Positions 1 to 11,700 of a stretch of 64,000 bases of DNA are shown one piece after another (position 1 is the first letter of the stretch; each line of letters starts with the position of its first letter). The notes under the pieces were generated by a model, which worked only from the letters and a program-made list of their open reading frames with translations, had not been told where the DNA came from and ran no database searches. Both the position numbers and the translations under genes were made by a program. Source of the stretch: Magicicada septendecula (lineage: Eukaryota; Arthropoda; Insecta; Hemiptera; Cicadidae); assembly GCA_034769895.1 (NCBI GenBank), contig CM068372.1, forward strand, positions 374,065,258-374,129,257. The letters are read 5' to 3'.

Positions 1-552
1 ATCCTCATTATTTATTTATCCTGTGTTGCAATCAGATTTTCAACAATTCTAAATTTATTATTAATACATATTTTTAATCATTATGTTCCACAAAATAAAC
101 TATTTAACATTTATTTATTTATTAATTATTATTAAATCAAAATCTCACCAAACAATTTAATTACCTTATAAAATTCAAACACCTAATATTCAGTCACACT
201 ATCTAAACATCTCCACTTATTTAATTCAATTTATTATTAAAATTAAATATTCATTTGATTATTAAAATAACATATCTCAATTATTATCAACATTCTACAA
301 ATCATTAACTATTGTCTTCATAATTATTTTGTTATTTAATTAGAGTGCAAAAATATTAATAATATTATTATTATTAATACAACATTTTCTAAAACATATA
401 CACATTACATTTCACAATACACACAAATGAATTCAATATTATTTACAAAATATACGTCAAAACTGTTCAAGTGTATCTCACTTCCTGTCCAAATCTGCCA
501 TGTCAAACAACCATAAAACAAAATGTTTAATTGTCTTTTATTGTCTTACAGT

Positions 553-1605
553 CTACCCTCCATCGTCCCAAATCAACCTTGGTTTTATATAACACTGTTG
601 CTTTTTATTTACAAACAAATGGTTACTTTGTGTGTCATAACCAGAACAATCAAATTCACTCATTTTACCAGAATACTCATTAAACCAGTCTATGTTAAGT
701 ATTTTTGTTAAGTCTCCGTCATTACATTCATTCACTATCGGTCTAATTATTTTTTTCAAATCATGGTAATCATTATTATTCAAATATATTTCTAAGCCTT
801 CTTTCCATTCATCATACTTTCTATGCAAATTATACAATTCTGTTACATACCATTCTCTATTTACCTCTCTCTCTTCATAACACCACATCACACTCTCACA
901 ATTATTCCGGACAGAGGGTACACAATTACTCCACAAAAATAAACACCTCAATTCATCTACCAATACGGGACTCTTGCCCTTCAACCACAACACTTGTGGA
1001 CTCAATAAATCATCATAAACATCATAAATAATAAAGGGAAAATTTGCCCTCTGTCCCCACTCTACCACAACATTATTGCTCCACTCTCTCTCTAACTCAC
1101 TGACACACCTTAACATCTCATAATCACTGCCTTCCACCAACTCATCAGTACTCTCATTCTTTATTTTTACCGTATCAGTCTCCGATACTAATTCTTCAAA
1201 TACATTACTATTATTCTCATTATTTTCAACATTATTGTTATCATTTATTAACTCTTTCTCTGGTATCATATTTTTACATTTGTCATTACAATTTTCATTT
1301 GTTTTATTTTTCTCTGTCCTCATCACATGTACTCCCATTCGCTCCACACTCTGTTCTAACTTATTCAAATTAGTTCTTATCGTTTCATCAGTACTTTCTA
1401 CACATTTATTCATTTCTTGTATTTCATTTTTTAACTCATTAAAATTATGATTTTGTATTTCAAATTTAATACTTTGTTGCTCCAAAATTAATTGCAACAT
1501 ATTCATAATTTTGTCATCTTTATCTACCTCTTGTTTACTTTGGACAGGTGTCGCTATACTTTCTATTTTATCATTAGCGAAGCTGGCTTCGTTATTTTTT
1601 GCCAT
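553..1605 (-). CDS. Gag-position coiled-coil protein of LTR element C (350 aa)
   Basis: This is an uninterrupted 350-residue ORF starting 136 nt after the primer-binding site, the place of gag. I do not recognise a named domain. Residues about 30-100 are heptad-like and likely coiled coil. Residues 100-165 are an Asn/Glu-rich acidic linker. A conserved core follows: EWGQRANFP at 182-190 and SVRNNCESVMWCYEERE at 231-247. The C-terminus ends in IWDDGG. The same order and motifs recur in the proteins at 16045-17016 and 18580-19458, which differ at most other positions, so the core is probably under selection. There is no CCHC zinc knuckle, protease or reverse transcriptase. Function as a structural or packaging protein is inferred from position only. 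The start was chosen as the first ATG after the leader, in an A-rich context. Confidence 0.7.
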   Translation of the reverse strand: MAKNNEASFANDKIESIATPVQSKQEVDKDDKIMNMLQLILEQQSIKFEIQNHNFNELKNEIQEMNKCVESTDETIRTNLNKLEQSVERMGVHVMRTEKNKTNENCNDKCKNMIPEKELINDNNNVENNENNSNVFEELVSETDTVKIKNESTDELVEGSDYEMLRCVSELEREWSNNVVVEWGQRANFPFIIYDVYDDLLSPQVLWLKGKSPVLVDELRCLFLWSNCVPSVRNNCESVMWCYEEREVNREWYVTELYNLHRKYDEWKEGLEIYLNNNDYHDLKKIIRPIVNECNDGDLTKILNIDWFNEYSGKMSEFDCSGYDTQSNHLFVNKKQQCYIKPRLIWDDGG

Positions 1606-1740
1606 TTTTTATCTGGTACTTAACTCATAACACAAACCTAACCTACTTATGTACGATAAAATATTTTATACATTCGTCATTACCACATCCTATTTTCTGT
1701 GCATTAAAATAGGTCTATCTCGTATAAAATTATAATTAAA

Positions 1741-1763
1741 CGAAAATCCTGGCAGGGTCGCCA
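1741..1763 (-). promoter_or_regulatory. Primer-binding site of element C (tRNA-Arg type)
   Basis: One base after the inner LTR end, the minus strand reads TGGCGACCCTGCCAGGAT and continues for a few bases. This resembles the Arg-type PBS of many insect LTR elements (TGGCGACCGTGACAGGAT) with a few differences. Its position against the LTR end supports the role. A and B use Lys-type sites instead. Confidence 0.65.
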
Positions 1764-1764
1764 G

Positions 1765-3096
1765 TGTGACGTTAAAAAATAGGCCGAAATATACAAAATA
1801 AATAAAATACCCTGCCAGAACTTACCTGTACGCAATTACAACACTTACCATATCCAAATTTCACCAGAAGACCAAGGTCGCCACGATTATTTTTTATAGG
1901 ATAAAATATCGAAAACCTTTACACTCCACCCTAAATAAAACGGACAATTTAGCAATCTGACCCACCCAATTAATAACTCAGAAAGATTCCGGAACGTTAG
2001 ACGAATTTCGCAACACAGAAATGAGAAAGTGGTAATGACGAAATAACTTAGACTAACACATTTTGTTATGAAAGAATGCTTTACTTACTAAATACGGACA
2101 TCCTTAATCCAAAAACACCAAGGAACGAAAACATAAACTGAGTTAGTTACATGACTCTTACATTTACAATATGATTTTTACTTACAAGGTAGCCCAGCTC
2201 TACTCATTCACTCGATCACACCCCATACAAACCCTTTTTCAAATGTTATAAAAAATTAGAAAAGAAAAAGATAGTTATTCTTCAAGGATCACGGTTTCGT
2301 TTTGCATTAGTTTGATATGCGCGAGGCCGGCCGAGCACGTGCTTTCGTTACGGTCACCTTTTATGTTATTAGCTGCTCTCGAATCGTCACTGCACTGCAC
2401 TGTTTGTAACACCGTTCAATTCCTCGGGTCCCGGTCGGTCTTCCTGAATTAATTACATCTTCCGGAAACTTGACCAACCGGGTCCGAAACAAAATATATA
2501 CGTCTGTAGCGGAACTCTGTATCTCGTTGACCGCTTGGCGTCTCTGACTAATGTCGACTGTCACCTAGAACGTAACAGGTACATGTACCTGTTACTGCAT
2601 GGAAGTTGTTGGTCACTGCCACTATTATTTCGTCGCCGTTCATGTTTAGTTGTTGTCGTGTAACCATTTTATGCGTGGCATAGAGCTGATATCGGTGTGT
2701 GACCAGAGGACAATATTGGCTTCTGCTCTGCTGATGTCATTTAAGTGGGCCGGACTTAAAACAGCATTTCCGGGGGATCTTGAAGAAGACGACAAATATT
2801 AGTCTCACTAGCCATCTTGGTTTTTTGCCAGAGCGTCACTTGGAGCGTGATTGAGCAGTTGCGTATGTGCGCTGCCACACACAAGTACAAAGTTCTCAGA
2901 ATTTTGTGGAGGTGCAGATACTCTGCCGCATTCCTCGACAACAACTGCGTCTTACGTTGTTTCACTGTTCTGTTACATTGACTGTTATACGCACAAATAC
3001 GTTGCACAGTGATAATCCGCCCAAAACGAAATACATAAAAATATAAATAATGTCCCAAACGGTTAAAATAAAACACCCAAAATTTGACCCGCTACA
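1765..3096 (-). repeat. 5' LTR of element C (1332 bp)
   Basis: The repeat runs on the minus strand from TGTAGCGGGTC to CGTCACA and so has TG...CA ends. The outer 700 bp are similar to the LTRs of element A at 8000-8709 and 20165-20874, sharing the CGGCCGG segment and the terminal run before GACCCGCTACA. The inner part is different. Small ORFs inside (2361-2564, 2756-3076) have no support as genes. Confidence 0.7.
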
Positions 3097-3330
3097 ACAG
3101 TCTACACTCCCACCTATGGAGGAGATTCAACAAATTATTACCTAATACAAAACACAACACCAAAATCAGACAGACACTTGACTGACTCTTCAACAGAGAG
3201 GTCTATAGCTTTACATGTTTCTTAAAATAAACAAGCTAAATGCAATACCATCAGGTCAGTCAGTGTGTCAATAACATGTTTACCACATAGAAGTATCAAC
3301 AATTAGAGACAGTTTTCAACAAAGAAGTCT

Positions 3331-3540
3331 AATAAATAAATAAAATAACTAATTATAAGTACAATACTACTGGCTCGGAACACTAAGTTTTTTATTGGTA
3401 ACAATATAAATTTTTATTGGTAAAAATATAAAATTTTTACCTTATAGCCTGAACAGTTTTTGCTTATTATAAGCTTTGTCAGAGGCCTGATCATCAGATT
3501 GTTATTTATGATCTGATGATGAGCTGTGAAGCTTTAAAGT
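3331..3540 (-). mobile_element. Penelope-like (PLE-type) retroelement fragment, family E copy 1
   Basis: The sequence from the TATAAGTAC segment to the GCCTGAACAG segment matches the repeat at 53728-53970 and one arm of 23537-23697. Here only one arm is present. It ends against hAT-1 in a small palindrome around TCATCAGA and TCTGATGA. Assignment to Penelope-like elements is an inference from the inverted-arm layout and the hammerhead-like motif inside; no protein is encoded here. Confidence 0.4.
3447..3486 (-). ncRNA. Decayed hammerhead-like motif, family E
   Basis: This aligns base for base with the intact motif at 53835-53875. Stem I (GCCT/AGGC) and stem II (GCTT/AAGC) are kept, but the core reads CTGACAA instead of CTGACGA and GAA reads AAA. 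Both changes are G to A on this strand at CpG sites, as expected for methylated-CpG decay. Probably inactive. Confidence 0.35.
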
Positions 3541-3950
3541 GGTAATTCATGGTGTCTACAAAAAAATTTTCTTGCGATTCCAGAATTTCCATAATTCACT
3601 TTAAGAATTTTCCAGAATATTTTTTACAGGTTTTTGAATTTTATTTATAATGAAATATTGTACCGAGTAATCCTAAAAAAATCGAATTCAACACACTTAA
3701 AACCGTTAATGGTAAATTTAAACCCAAGAACCTGGGATAAATCAAGTTAATGTTTTTAAAACTGTAGACAGTTAAACCCAAACCTGAAACTTGAAGTAGG
3801 TAAGTTCATCTTGTCTCAAACCGAAGACGGTAATCTTATACGAGTGACCAGACCGTGCGATTTATCGCAAAATGTGCGATTTTTAGCCCATATGTACAAC
3901 TTGATTACCGACTTTTGCGGTATGTGATTTTTGAACGATAATGGGCATTA

Positions 3951-4250
3951 AATCAGAGACAGGCAAGTTAAATCCAAAATGCCCGGGGGAAAGTGAGTTC
4001 AACGCGGATAAACCAGAGAAAGACAAGTTAAACCCCAGATGCCTATGGTAAAACAAGTTCAACGCAGCTAAACCAGAGACAGGCGAGTTACATCAGAGAC
4101 GCCCAGAGGAAAGCAAGTTCAACGCGGCTAAACCAGAGAAAGGCGAGTTAAATTCCAGATGCCCGGGGGAAAGCGAGTTCAACGCAGCTAAACCAGAGAC
4201 AGGCGAGTGAAACCTCAGGTGCTTGGGAATGGTACTTGAACTACACTCTG
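3951..4250. repeat. 60-bp tandem repeat in the 3' part of hAT-1
   Basis: Units start at 3951, 4011, 4071, 4131 and 4191 (AACCAGAGA start), exactly 60 bp apart. Each unit has two similar halves, AAGTTAAA-type and AAGTTCAACG-type, pointing to an older 30-bp repeat. More degraded relatives extend back to about 3700. It is noncoding and lies between the transposase end and the TIR. Confidence 0.85.
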
Positions 4251-6119
4251 GTGCTTAAACTTGCCTGTCGTGGTTTAAAATTTATCTGCCTTCTTTACCT
4301 ATTGAAATATTTTCCATGAAAAAATAATTATTTTTAGAATTCAAGTGTAACATGTTTTAGCTGCATGAAAAAATTCTTTAATTGACAGTGGTTTTGTAGT
4401 CATTGATAAAAAAGTACATTTTTTGTTGTATTTATTTTTATTGAATTGTATGAAATAAAAAAGCTGCAATTTTTTGGTTAAATATTCAATAATAATCTTT
4501 GCATTTAAACATTAAATATTCAAAATTCAGATATAAAAAATGTTAAATTTTATTAATTAAATTATAAATATATTTTACATGTAAAAAATAAAAGGAATAT
4601 TTATTATGTAATTACATTTTCTAAGCCAATACTGTATAAAATTATAATCTAAAATAATTTAAAATGCAGAAACTAAATTCTCTGTTATATTACTATTACC
4701 TATTACCAGCTTACTTATTTTTCTCTTTGTTTATTATCATTTAGTTTGGTTGAAGAAGGAGTCACTTTTCTAGTTTTTTTAACTCTCTGTCGTACATTTC
4801 AATTTCTCTTTCTGTGTATGTCAGAGTGTCTAATGATTCCTTCTTTGCATGTAATGTATTTATTTCATTCTGTAACTCTCTTTTTCTTTTTCTAGCGGAA
4901 TCTTCTGCTGCTTTTTTTTCTTTCACTCTATATACGAAGCATTTTTGAAAGCCGTTATCATATCTTTAGAAATACAAATATTGGTAACTTTGCTAAAAAT
5001 GTTTACGAAGTCATGTACACTTCTTTGAGCGATGAGACTGTGCTCTTGCAAATTTTCAACTAGAAATTCTTTATTAAAAGAAAAACTACGTTCTACCGCA
5101 GCATTACCGTGAAAAACAACTAAAATTCTTTTAACAAAATCAACAAAGTGCTTAGAGCATTCTTGCTCTGTACATAGCTTCATAAGAAATGCATCTAATT
5201 TATCTTTTTTACGGCTAAATTTATTGTTCTTTTATAACATTTTCATTTGAAATAAAATGAATATATTCTTTTTCAATCTTTTCAGTGGCAATGCTGCCAA
5301 AATGATTTAAATCAGATAACTCTTCTAATACTAATCTTACTCTAGTCTTTGCTAGATCAGGTACCAACATAACTAAAGGAGACAAACAGCTCGCACCCCT
5401 CACGAATTTCATACCTAACGGACACTTTTCTTTTAATTTTTTGCACATTTCTAAAATAAATTTTTGGCATTGCATTTGAAAATGCAAAATATCAGTTTCC
5501 TTTGGTTTGACCAATTTTTTTATGACACTTTTTGCAGAAATACCAACATCTACTTTACTAGGGTCACAAAGAATCTCCTTCTTATCTAAATCAAGTGACA
5601 GTAGGTCCCGAACATTTTTTACTTCTTTCATGTAATCACTTTTTATTATTCTTGAATGCAAATTTTTCATCATTACAAATAAATCATTATGCATAAAAGG
5701 CTAATTTTGCCTCCAACATGTCATCTTTTATAAATTCTTTAACTACATAAAAATTTTTTGATTTTGGAGGTTTTTTATATACTGCTTGGACATAAGCTTT
5801 TATCTTCGATAAAACACTTTTGGCTCTTTCCATCACTCTAGAACTTTCTATCCATCTAATGGAGCAATACTTCAAAGGAAAATCATAAGATTGTGTAATG
5901 CGCATAAAAGCACCTCTACGAGTGGGAAAATCTTTGAAGAGATAATATGAAGCCCTTAAATACTTATCAATTTCCCAAACAGTTTTTGCATGTCCTGTTT
6001 TAAAACTTCCATTCACTACATGCAATGAACACATGCCAATTTCAATTATTGTGGGGCTATCAGGATTTTCTGCTGTTGAAAATTCTTTCAAATCACTTAA
6101 CATTTTTAAGTTGACCCTT

Positions 6120-6310
6120 AGGCTTTCACGGCCGGTGTCACTTGAATTGTGAAAAATATCCGGGCTGTTTGGCCGTGGTCCATGGTTAAAAACAAAACCA
6201 AACGTTTCGGCAGCACCACTGGCTGCCATCATCAGTGGAATAAGATTTCTGCACTTAAGGTGTCTGCGTGCAGGCCCACAGTACTGTGGTATAGACTGAA
6301 TTATCCATTC
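6120..6310 (-). mobile_element. Retroelement fragment inside the hAT-1 transposase (limits approximate)
   Basis: The transposase reading breaks off after KIIQVGMD and resumes at LKMLSDLKEF. Between them lies G+C-richer sequence with CACGGCC, CCGGCCGTGAAAGCC and a full hammerhead-like motif. Part of the insert happens to be open in frame, so it looks like protein in a translation. Exact ends and a target duplication are not clear. Confidence 0.5.
6198..6238 (-). ncRNA. Hammerhead-like motif in the retroelement inside hAT-1
   Basis: Minus strand: stem I CCA pairs with TGG; core CTGATGA; one extra T; stem II GGCAGC pairs with GCTGCC; then GAA; a self-complementary ACGT as stem III; T at the cleavage position. 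Every element of a minimal hammerhead is present except for the extra base after the core. Activity is not shown. Confidence 0.5.
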
Positions 6311-7521
6311 CAACTTGGATAATTTTATTTGCATCAAGGCTGAGTTCTAACAAACCACATTTGAAACCTTCTAGAAGTCCTACAGCTGTCACATCATTTA
6401 AAAAACAAGATGTCAAATATTTAGTCTCCACAAATTCATTGTTTTTCCAATAACGAACAATCAAATCCATTTGAGCTTTTGTGCAATCTTATTGAGGCTC
6501 TCATCAAAAGATATCGCAAAATAATCACAATTTCTTACTTCGTTTGCTGTTACTTTTTGAAAATACGGTCCTAAACCGTAGGTTATTGAATAACTACGCT
6601 TGTCTTTATGCACCTTGAATTTTTTTGCGATTTCACTATCTTTAAACATTATAGGAAAGCAATCAGAAATCTCAGAAAAACATCTTAAAGAACCTTGCTT
6701 ACTCACATGACAAAAAGAAAATATAATTTCTGCACGAGTTACATCTTAATTTGTCACATAACTAATACAACTTTTGTTGTTGACACTTATATTACTTATA
6801 TCACAACATTTTTCAGTGATCACAGTATTTACGCTTACAGTAGACTGGTTTAATTGATTCTCACTTCCCTCGACTCCTTTATTGTTATTTACATCAGAAC
6901 TTTTTTTATTAGTAAAAAATGAATTGAAAACTGGTTGATGACTAGATGCATGCTTAACACTACTTTGATACGTTTTAGATTTTATATGTGAATACAAAGC
7001 ATGTTTTCCCATGTTGATTAGATCAATTGGTAATCTATTATTACATTTTAAACACTTGGCTTTTGTATCGCTTATTTTTGCAAGCCATCCGCTGAACTCA
7101 GGAAATTGTTTGGGATCAAGCCACTCTTGAAGAAAATGACACTCTCCCTTAACCATTTTAAAAAACTTTTCTAAAACAAAAAATAGAAATGTTCATGTTT
7201 AAAACTCATACAAATTCTCGATCGGAAACCTAAGTAAAATCTAGGAACATAAATTTTATTCATTCTTACTGTTAAGTAGGTTAGCACACAATAGGTGAAG
7301 TACGTAGATAGGTACGTATGTAGGTTTCCACACAATAATTCAATATTTAACAGGATCCGTTATTGTTTTTGCTGCACATAACAAAATATTGTAAATATTA
7401 TATATTTTAAACATAAATTTTCAATTGAATATTATTCGTTATTCGCTGATAAACAAAAAAAATATTTTTTTTGATAACGATTTAATTTACAGATGTTACA
7501 TGCGAAGTTTTGAGTTATATT

Positions 7522-8709
7522 TGTATAAAAACTTACTTATTTATACATTTAATTCACTTCTACTTACCTTTGTTCCTAAGGGTCCCCCCAGAGTTCTCCT
7601 ATAAGCGAGATCAGAAACAGTGTGAGGTTACGAAATAATTCTGAATACCCATTTTGAATGAAGAGAATTTAACTTTTCCTTTTATTTTAAAATCATTTGA
7701 CAGATTTGGATTTTTTACTTTTCCTCCAAATATAGATTTTACATACTTTAAAAATATTATGATTTTACAGGTTGTGTAATCATTACGTCTTATGTACTAT
7801 TCTTATTTTCTACTACTTACATACATTAAACAAGAGAGCCCAGCCTGCCATTCACTCATTCTCTCAATTTATACACCCTCCCCTGAACATTTTTTATTAC
7901 CCCGAACCCTTAAACATGTTGTGAAATTCTATAGTCGGCAACGTGGTCATCATTCGCACTCACTATTTAACGTTTGGCAATCACTGGTATGTCCGGAACT
8001 AAACGTAGATATTCTTCACTGAATGGTATTAACCGCGGTTACATGGATTTAAACTGTTATTTCACTTTTTTATCGGTGAAACATGAAATTTTATACTGAG
8101 CCCAACTTAGCTCTGTACCGGCCGGTACGCACGGAGTATGACCGCCGTCACCGAGAATGTAACAGGTACCGCTTGCTCTCTTTGGAGGGAAGCTGTTGTT
8201 CACTGCCACTATTTTCGTCGCTCCTGGCTCATATGCTGTTGGGTAACCATTTTATATATGGAATGGAGCTGATATATGTGTGTGACCAGAGCTTAATATT
8301 GGACTTGGCTCTGGTGATGTCACCAACAGTAGGCGGAGTTTAATGCGACTTCCGGTATTGAGTTGATAGCTGCGACAAACGATTTGCTACATCGCCATGT
8401 TTCACAGCGTGGGTTGTGTTTTCCAAGCGTCACTCCGGCGCGCCGCCCATCAATGTTGCATACGGGCGTGATCATACACACGCAAAGTTCTGCGAAAAAT
8501 TGGGGTGGTAAATTCTTCGCCCCATTACTCAACAACAACCTGCGTCTTACTGCTTTGTTTCACTGTTCTGTTATACTGACAAATACGTTGCACAATAATA
8601 CCGTTATTTCGCAATATTTTATAAAGCTCCCGACCGAAAACGAAATGAATAAAAATATATAAATACCACAAACGGTTAAAATAAAACACCCAAAAATTGA
8701 CCCGCTACA
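7522..8709 (-). repeat. 3' LTR of element A (1188 bp)
   Basis: On the minus strand it runs from TGTAGCGGGTC to TTTTTATACA. It is collinear with 19687-20874 over its full length. Differences seen include those near 7934, 8157, 8522 and 8632. Small plus-strand ORFs that recur in both LTRs (for example 8363-8662) are repeated because the LTR is, not because they are genes. Confidence 0.9.
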
Positions 8710-8717
8710 ATACCCCC
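8710..8717 (-). promoter_or_regulatory. Polypurine tract of element A
   Basis: The minus strand reads GAGGGGGTAT directly before the 3' LTR start TGTAGCGGG. It is the expected plus-strand primer site. The 3' arm of the conserved hairpin ends directly against it. Confidence 0.75.
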
Positions 8718-8760
8718 TCGATGAGAATTCTGCTGTTCACGACAGAAGAAATCTCATCGA
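8718..8760 (-). ncRNA. Conserved hairpin next to the polypurine tract, element A
   Basis: The element RNA forms two 19-nt arms (8742-8760 and 8718-8736) with a CGUGA loop, 17 of 19 positions paired. Element B has a hairpin of the same arm length in the same place (13538-13579) with a different sequence that still pairs. A role in RNA processing, packaging or plus-strand priming is a guess. Confidence 0.7.
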
Positions 8761-11700
8761 TAACCTCGAAGAGGACCGGTGAGGAACTAGTGCCAACAAC
8801 CCCCTTGTTCTTAATCTCATGGGTACACGACCCCCCTGGCTCAGTGACCATGGACTCATCTGAACGAGATCACTGGACTTCTCCGTAAGAGATCCCAACA
8901 CCGAGAAATCGAACAGACTCGTACCACGGCGCACCTCGCCTTTTAACATGCTACCCCCAAAATCCTCAATCCCTGGCTTAAATTATTCCAGATCCTCTAC
9001 CGATATGTTCCCTCTTTTATGCAAGCTGGGCTGCCTTTAGCAGATACTGGGCTCACACACACTAACATTAATGTTACCATAACACATTAAAAATAAAAGA
9101 TTTCTTTTCAAATTTATTAAAAATTTAAAAAAAATCCGAAATTCAAAAAAAAATATATTTTATCAAAAAATTCTCTTCCTTGTTTTTCTAAAATTTTTTT
9201 TTTTTTTTTTCATGACAACCTAGACATTTCTACTAATCTAAACACATCCTTACTCTAACATGAGAACCACTTATAGTCTACCCATACAATGCAATACAAT
9301 AAAATAAACATGGTTAATGCACACATAATAAAATAATCATTACTCAAAAATATTCACTCGCTGGCAGGCGAAAAATCTTTTTTTTTTTTTTCCAAAAAAA
9401 AATTAAAATTTTCAAAAATTTTAAAATTCAAAAAAAAAATTTAAATTTATTCATTAAAAAATTTTATTAAATTTATTTATTAAATAACATATTTATTAAA
9501 ATTATTCAAATATTGGTTTGACTTAATTAAACAAACAAATTAAAATTGACTTCCTACTATACAAGCTTAGTAGGTGTATGACCTCATCAGCTGATCGAAA
9601 CTAGGTCAAGTCCAAAACCCTTGACCTACATATGTTACGTATACTCTCTGCACCTACATTAAACATCTGTAACAATCTAACTCAAAGCACAAAACATAAT
9701 AAAATAAAATATTTAAAATGAACAAAATATTAATATAATAATCAAATTGACTTTTACATAATAATAAAATAAACAATTCTTAACTTTACATTATTTTCCA
9801 TTCTATCCAAATTTTGTCACTGGCAAAAAAAATGCAAATTTTATATCTTTATCATAAATCACTCTCTCTATTTGACAATCTTACTTTATTCTACTGTGGG
9901 TGATTTGAACTATTTATTCTCATTGACTGTACTACTAGATCTGTATACACATATAATCTTTATTCCCCTGACTCTACTATTAACTTTTACTACATGACAC
10001 CCATCTCTATAAAATATCTATCAAAACACTCTAAATTCAATTTACCTCTGGCACCGCTCATCTTTGTACTAGGATGTGTGTTCCCTACCTGGCTATAACC
10101 ATACGAGCCAATGCCCCTCCAAAATATCGGCAAACACTCACGCGAACTACTCTATTCTCGCCACAACGCCATACGTTGCTCACACCTTACCACCTCACCC
10201 TTACTACAAAATATCATCAACAAATATGTTTATATCTCATTCACATTACTCATCTCTACATATACTCACTACTACTGTGTCAACATCAATACTTCTCAAA
10301 ATACTATAACATGTATAAGCTCAAAACAACATTACCTTATATCATCTCTACTAATTCAACTTTAACTTTGACAGATCTATATGTCACATAAAATATTTAT
10401 CACCCAAAAACTCTCTTTTATTAACTTGCATAAATTATTACTTTGTTTCTCATTTTCTCAAGTTATCTGTATCATTATTTTAAAACATCGGTAATACATT
10501 GCAAACATTACATTGAGCATCAATTACTTAAAACATTTATAACTAATATACCAGTGACATGTTATTGCTGATCAGCTGATATCCTAACATAATGAAAACA
10601 CATCTCAAATTTGAACAACTTATATGAAATATATATTTATTTATCAATACTCACTCCCATTATATTAATTGCCTGCCAGGCGTTTAATGATTGGCTTAAT
10701 TTAAAACATACACATATCATGAAAACACATATTCTTATCAATGCCTATACCTAACATACAACAATAAAATAATACATTTAAAATCATAGCATGTAATGAA
10801 CACCTTATATTACATATCTGACCAGCTAGTTAATTGAACAGAGCATAAGCAGTTTTATTGGATCCAACTTTGAATAAAAAAAAATGTTATGTTATTAAAC
10901 TTTACATTCGTGACTCCTTTGCGTCACCTCCCACCCACACACACTATTTCAGATTATGGTGGACTGTGGCGCCCATTCGCTTCCACAGAGACTGTATATT
11001 TTGGAGCAGGGTTTACCTCTCCGTGTCTCTGCTTCCGCTATTAAGTTTTAAAGTAGTGAACATCAACATGTTCTTGTTCTATAATCATACACCCTTAAAA
11101 CGGATCTGCCACCGGTCTTGCTACCCCCAAGCGGGCAGAGTGGCAGCCGCTGTTCCATAGTTCCGGAGAGATTTCCTCTAATATCACCCCCCAATGAATT
11201 TCAAATATATACCAATTTCAAGTCAGCTATGGTCAAGGGACTTGATATGACCATAGCTGGCCGCTAGTCAAAACCACGGTTAGTGCTGGTAAGACAGTAA
11301 CCGCCCGAAAAATCGAGGAAATCTAAACTTTCATTTCACTGCCTGTTTCACATCAATCTCATTATGTGCGACACGTTATTTAATATTGTGTGTAACATTT
11401 TTTATTTACACGGATAAGGTGTGCCGCACATTTATCGCCAGTTTGGCCTCCGATGGAGGTAACACTCACTGTTACCCCCAACCCATTTCGCTATCTAAGA
11501 GAGCACAGGCAACCCCCTCAATAGCCACTTAATAACTAATTAATTGAATTTTTATATACAACATTCTAATGTGACATCTTCATCCATCATCAATCATTAA
11601 TCATCCTTCATAACTTTCTACAATTAGATTACTTAAAATTTTCAAATTCATTATTAATATTTATTTTTCATCATATCTCAGTTATTATTACCCTTTAAAT

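Larger units (their letters stand above)
1..3096 (-). mobile_element. LTR retrotransposon C, 5' half (non-autonomous, Gag-position ORF only in window)
   Basis: Read on the minus strand, this is a 5' LTR (1765-3096), a primer-binding site, one intact ORF (553-1605) and the start of the 3' noncoding body (1-552). The element leaves the window at base 1, so its 3' LTR is not seen. The body at 1-500 is clearly homologous to 15485-15990 of element B, and the part near 500-560 matches the A sequence that flanks the insertion point of B. No pol domain is visible in the window part. The call rests on TG...CA LTR ends, the adjacent PBS and homology to the complete elements A and B. Confidence 0.75.
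4923..7156 (-). pseudogene. Broken hAT-like transposase (hAT-1)
   Basis: A series of minus-strand fragments in different frames runs 7156 to 4923. The first (7156-6746, 136 aa) has a C2H2/BED-like zinc-binding segment with CLKC and a later His pair. Next comes FAISFDESLNK (6706-6461), then a segment with YLTSCFLND and KIIQVGMD (6470-6255), then a fragment with SLHVVNGSFKTG (6337-5687) and a fragment ending at 5221. The last part (5183-4923) has GNAAVERSFSFNKEFL, typical of the hAT dimerisation end. These motifs in this order are those of a widespread hAT-like transposase group. Frameshifts, stops and a retroelement insertion near 6120-6310 show it is dead. Confidence 0.75.

Noticed and set aside
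3951..4250. Possible CRISPR array
   Set aside because: The 60-bp units are contiguous without variable spacers, and the genome is eukaryotic.
8083..8662. ORFs of 86 and 99 codons found again at 20248-20827
   Set aside because: Both lie in the LTRs of element A. Conservation reflects the recent LTR pair.
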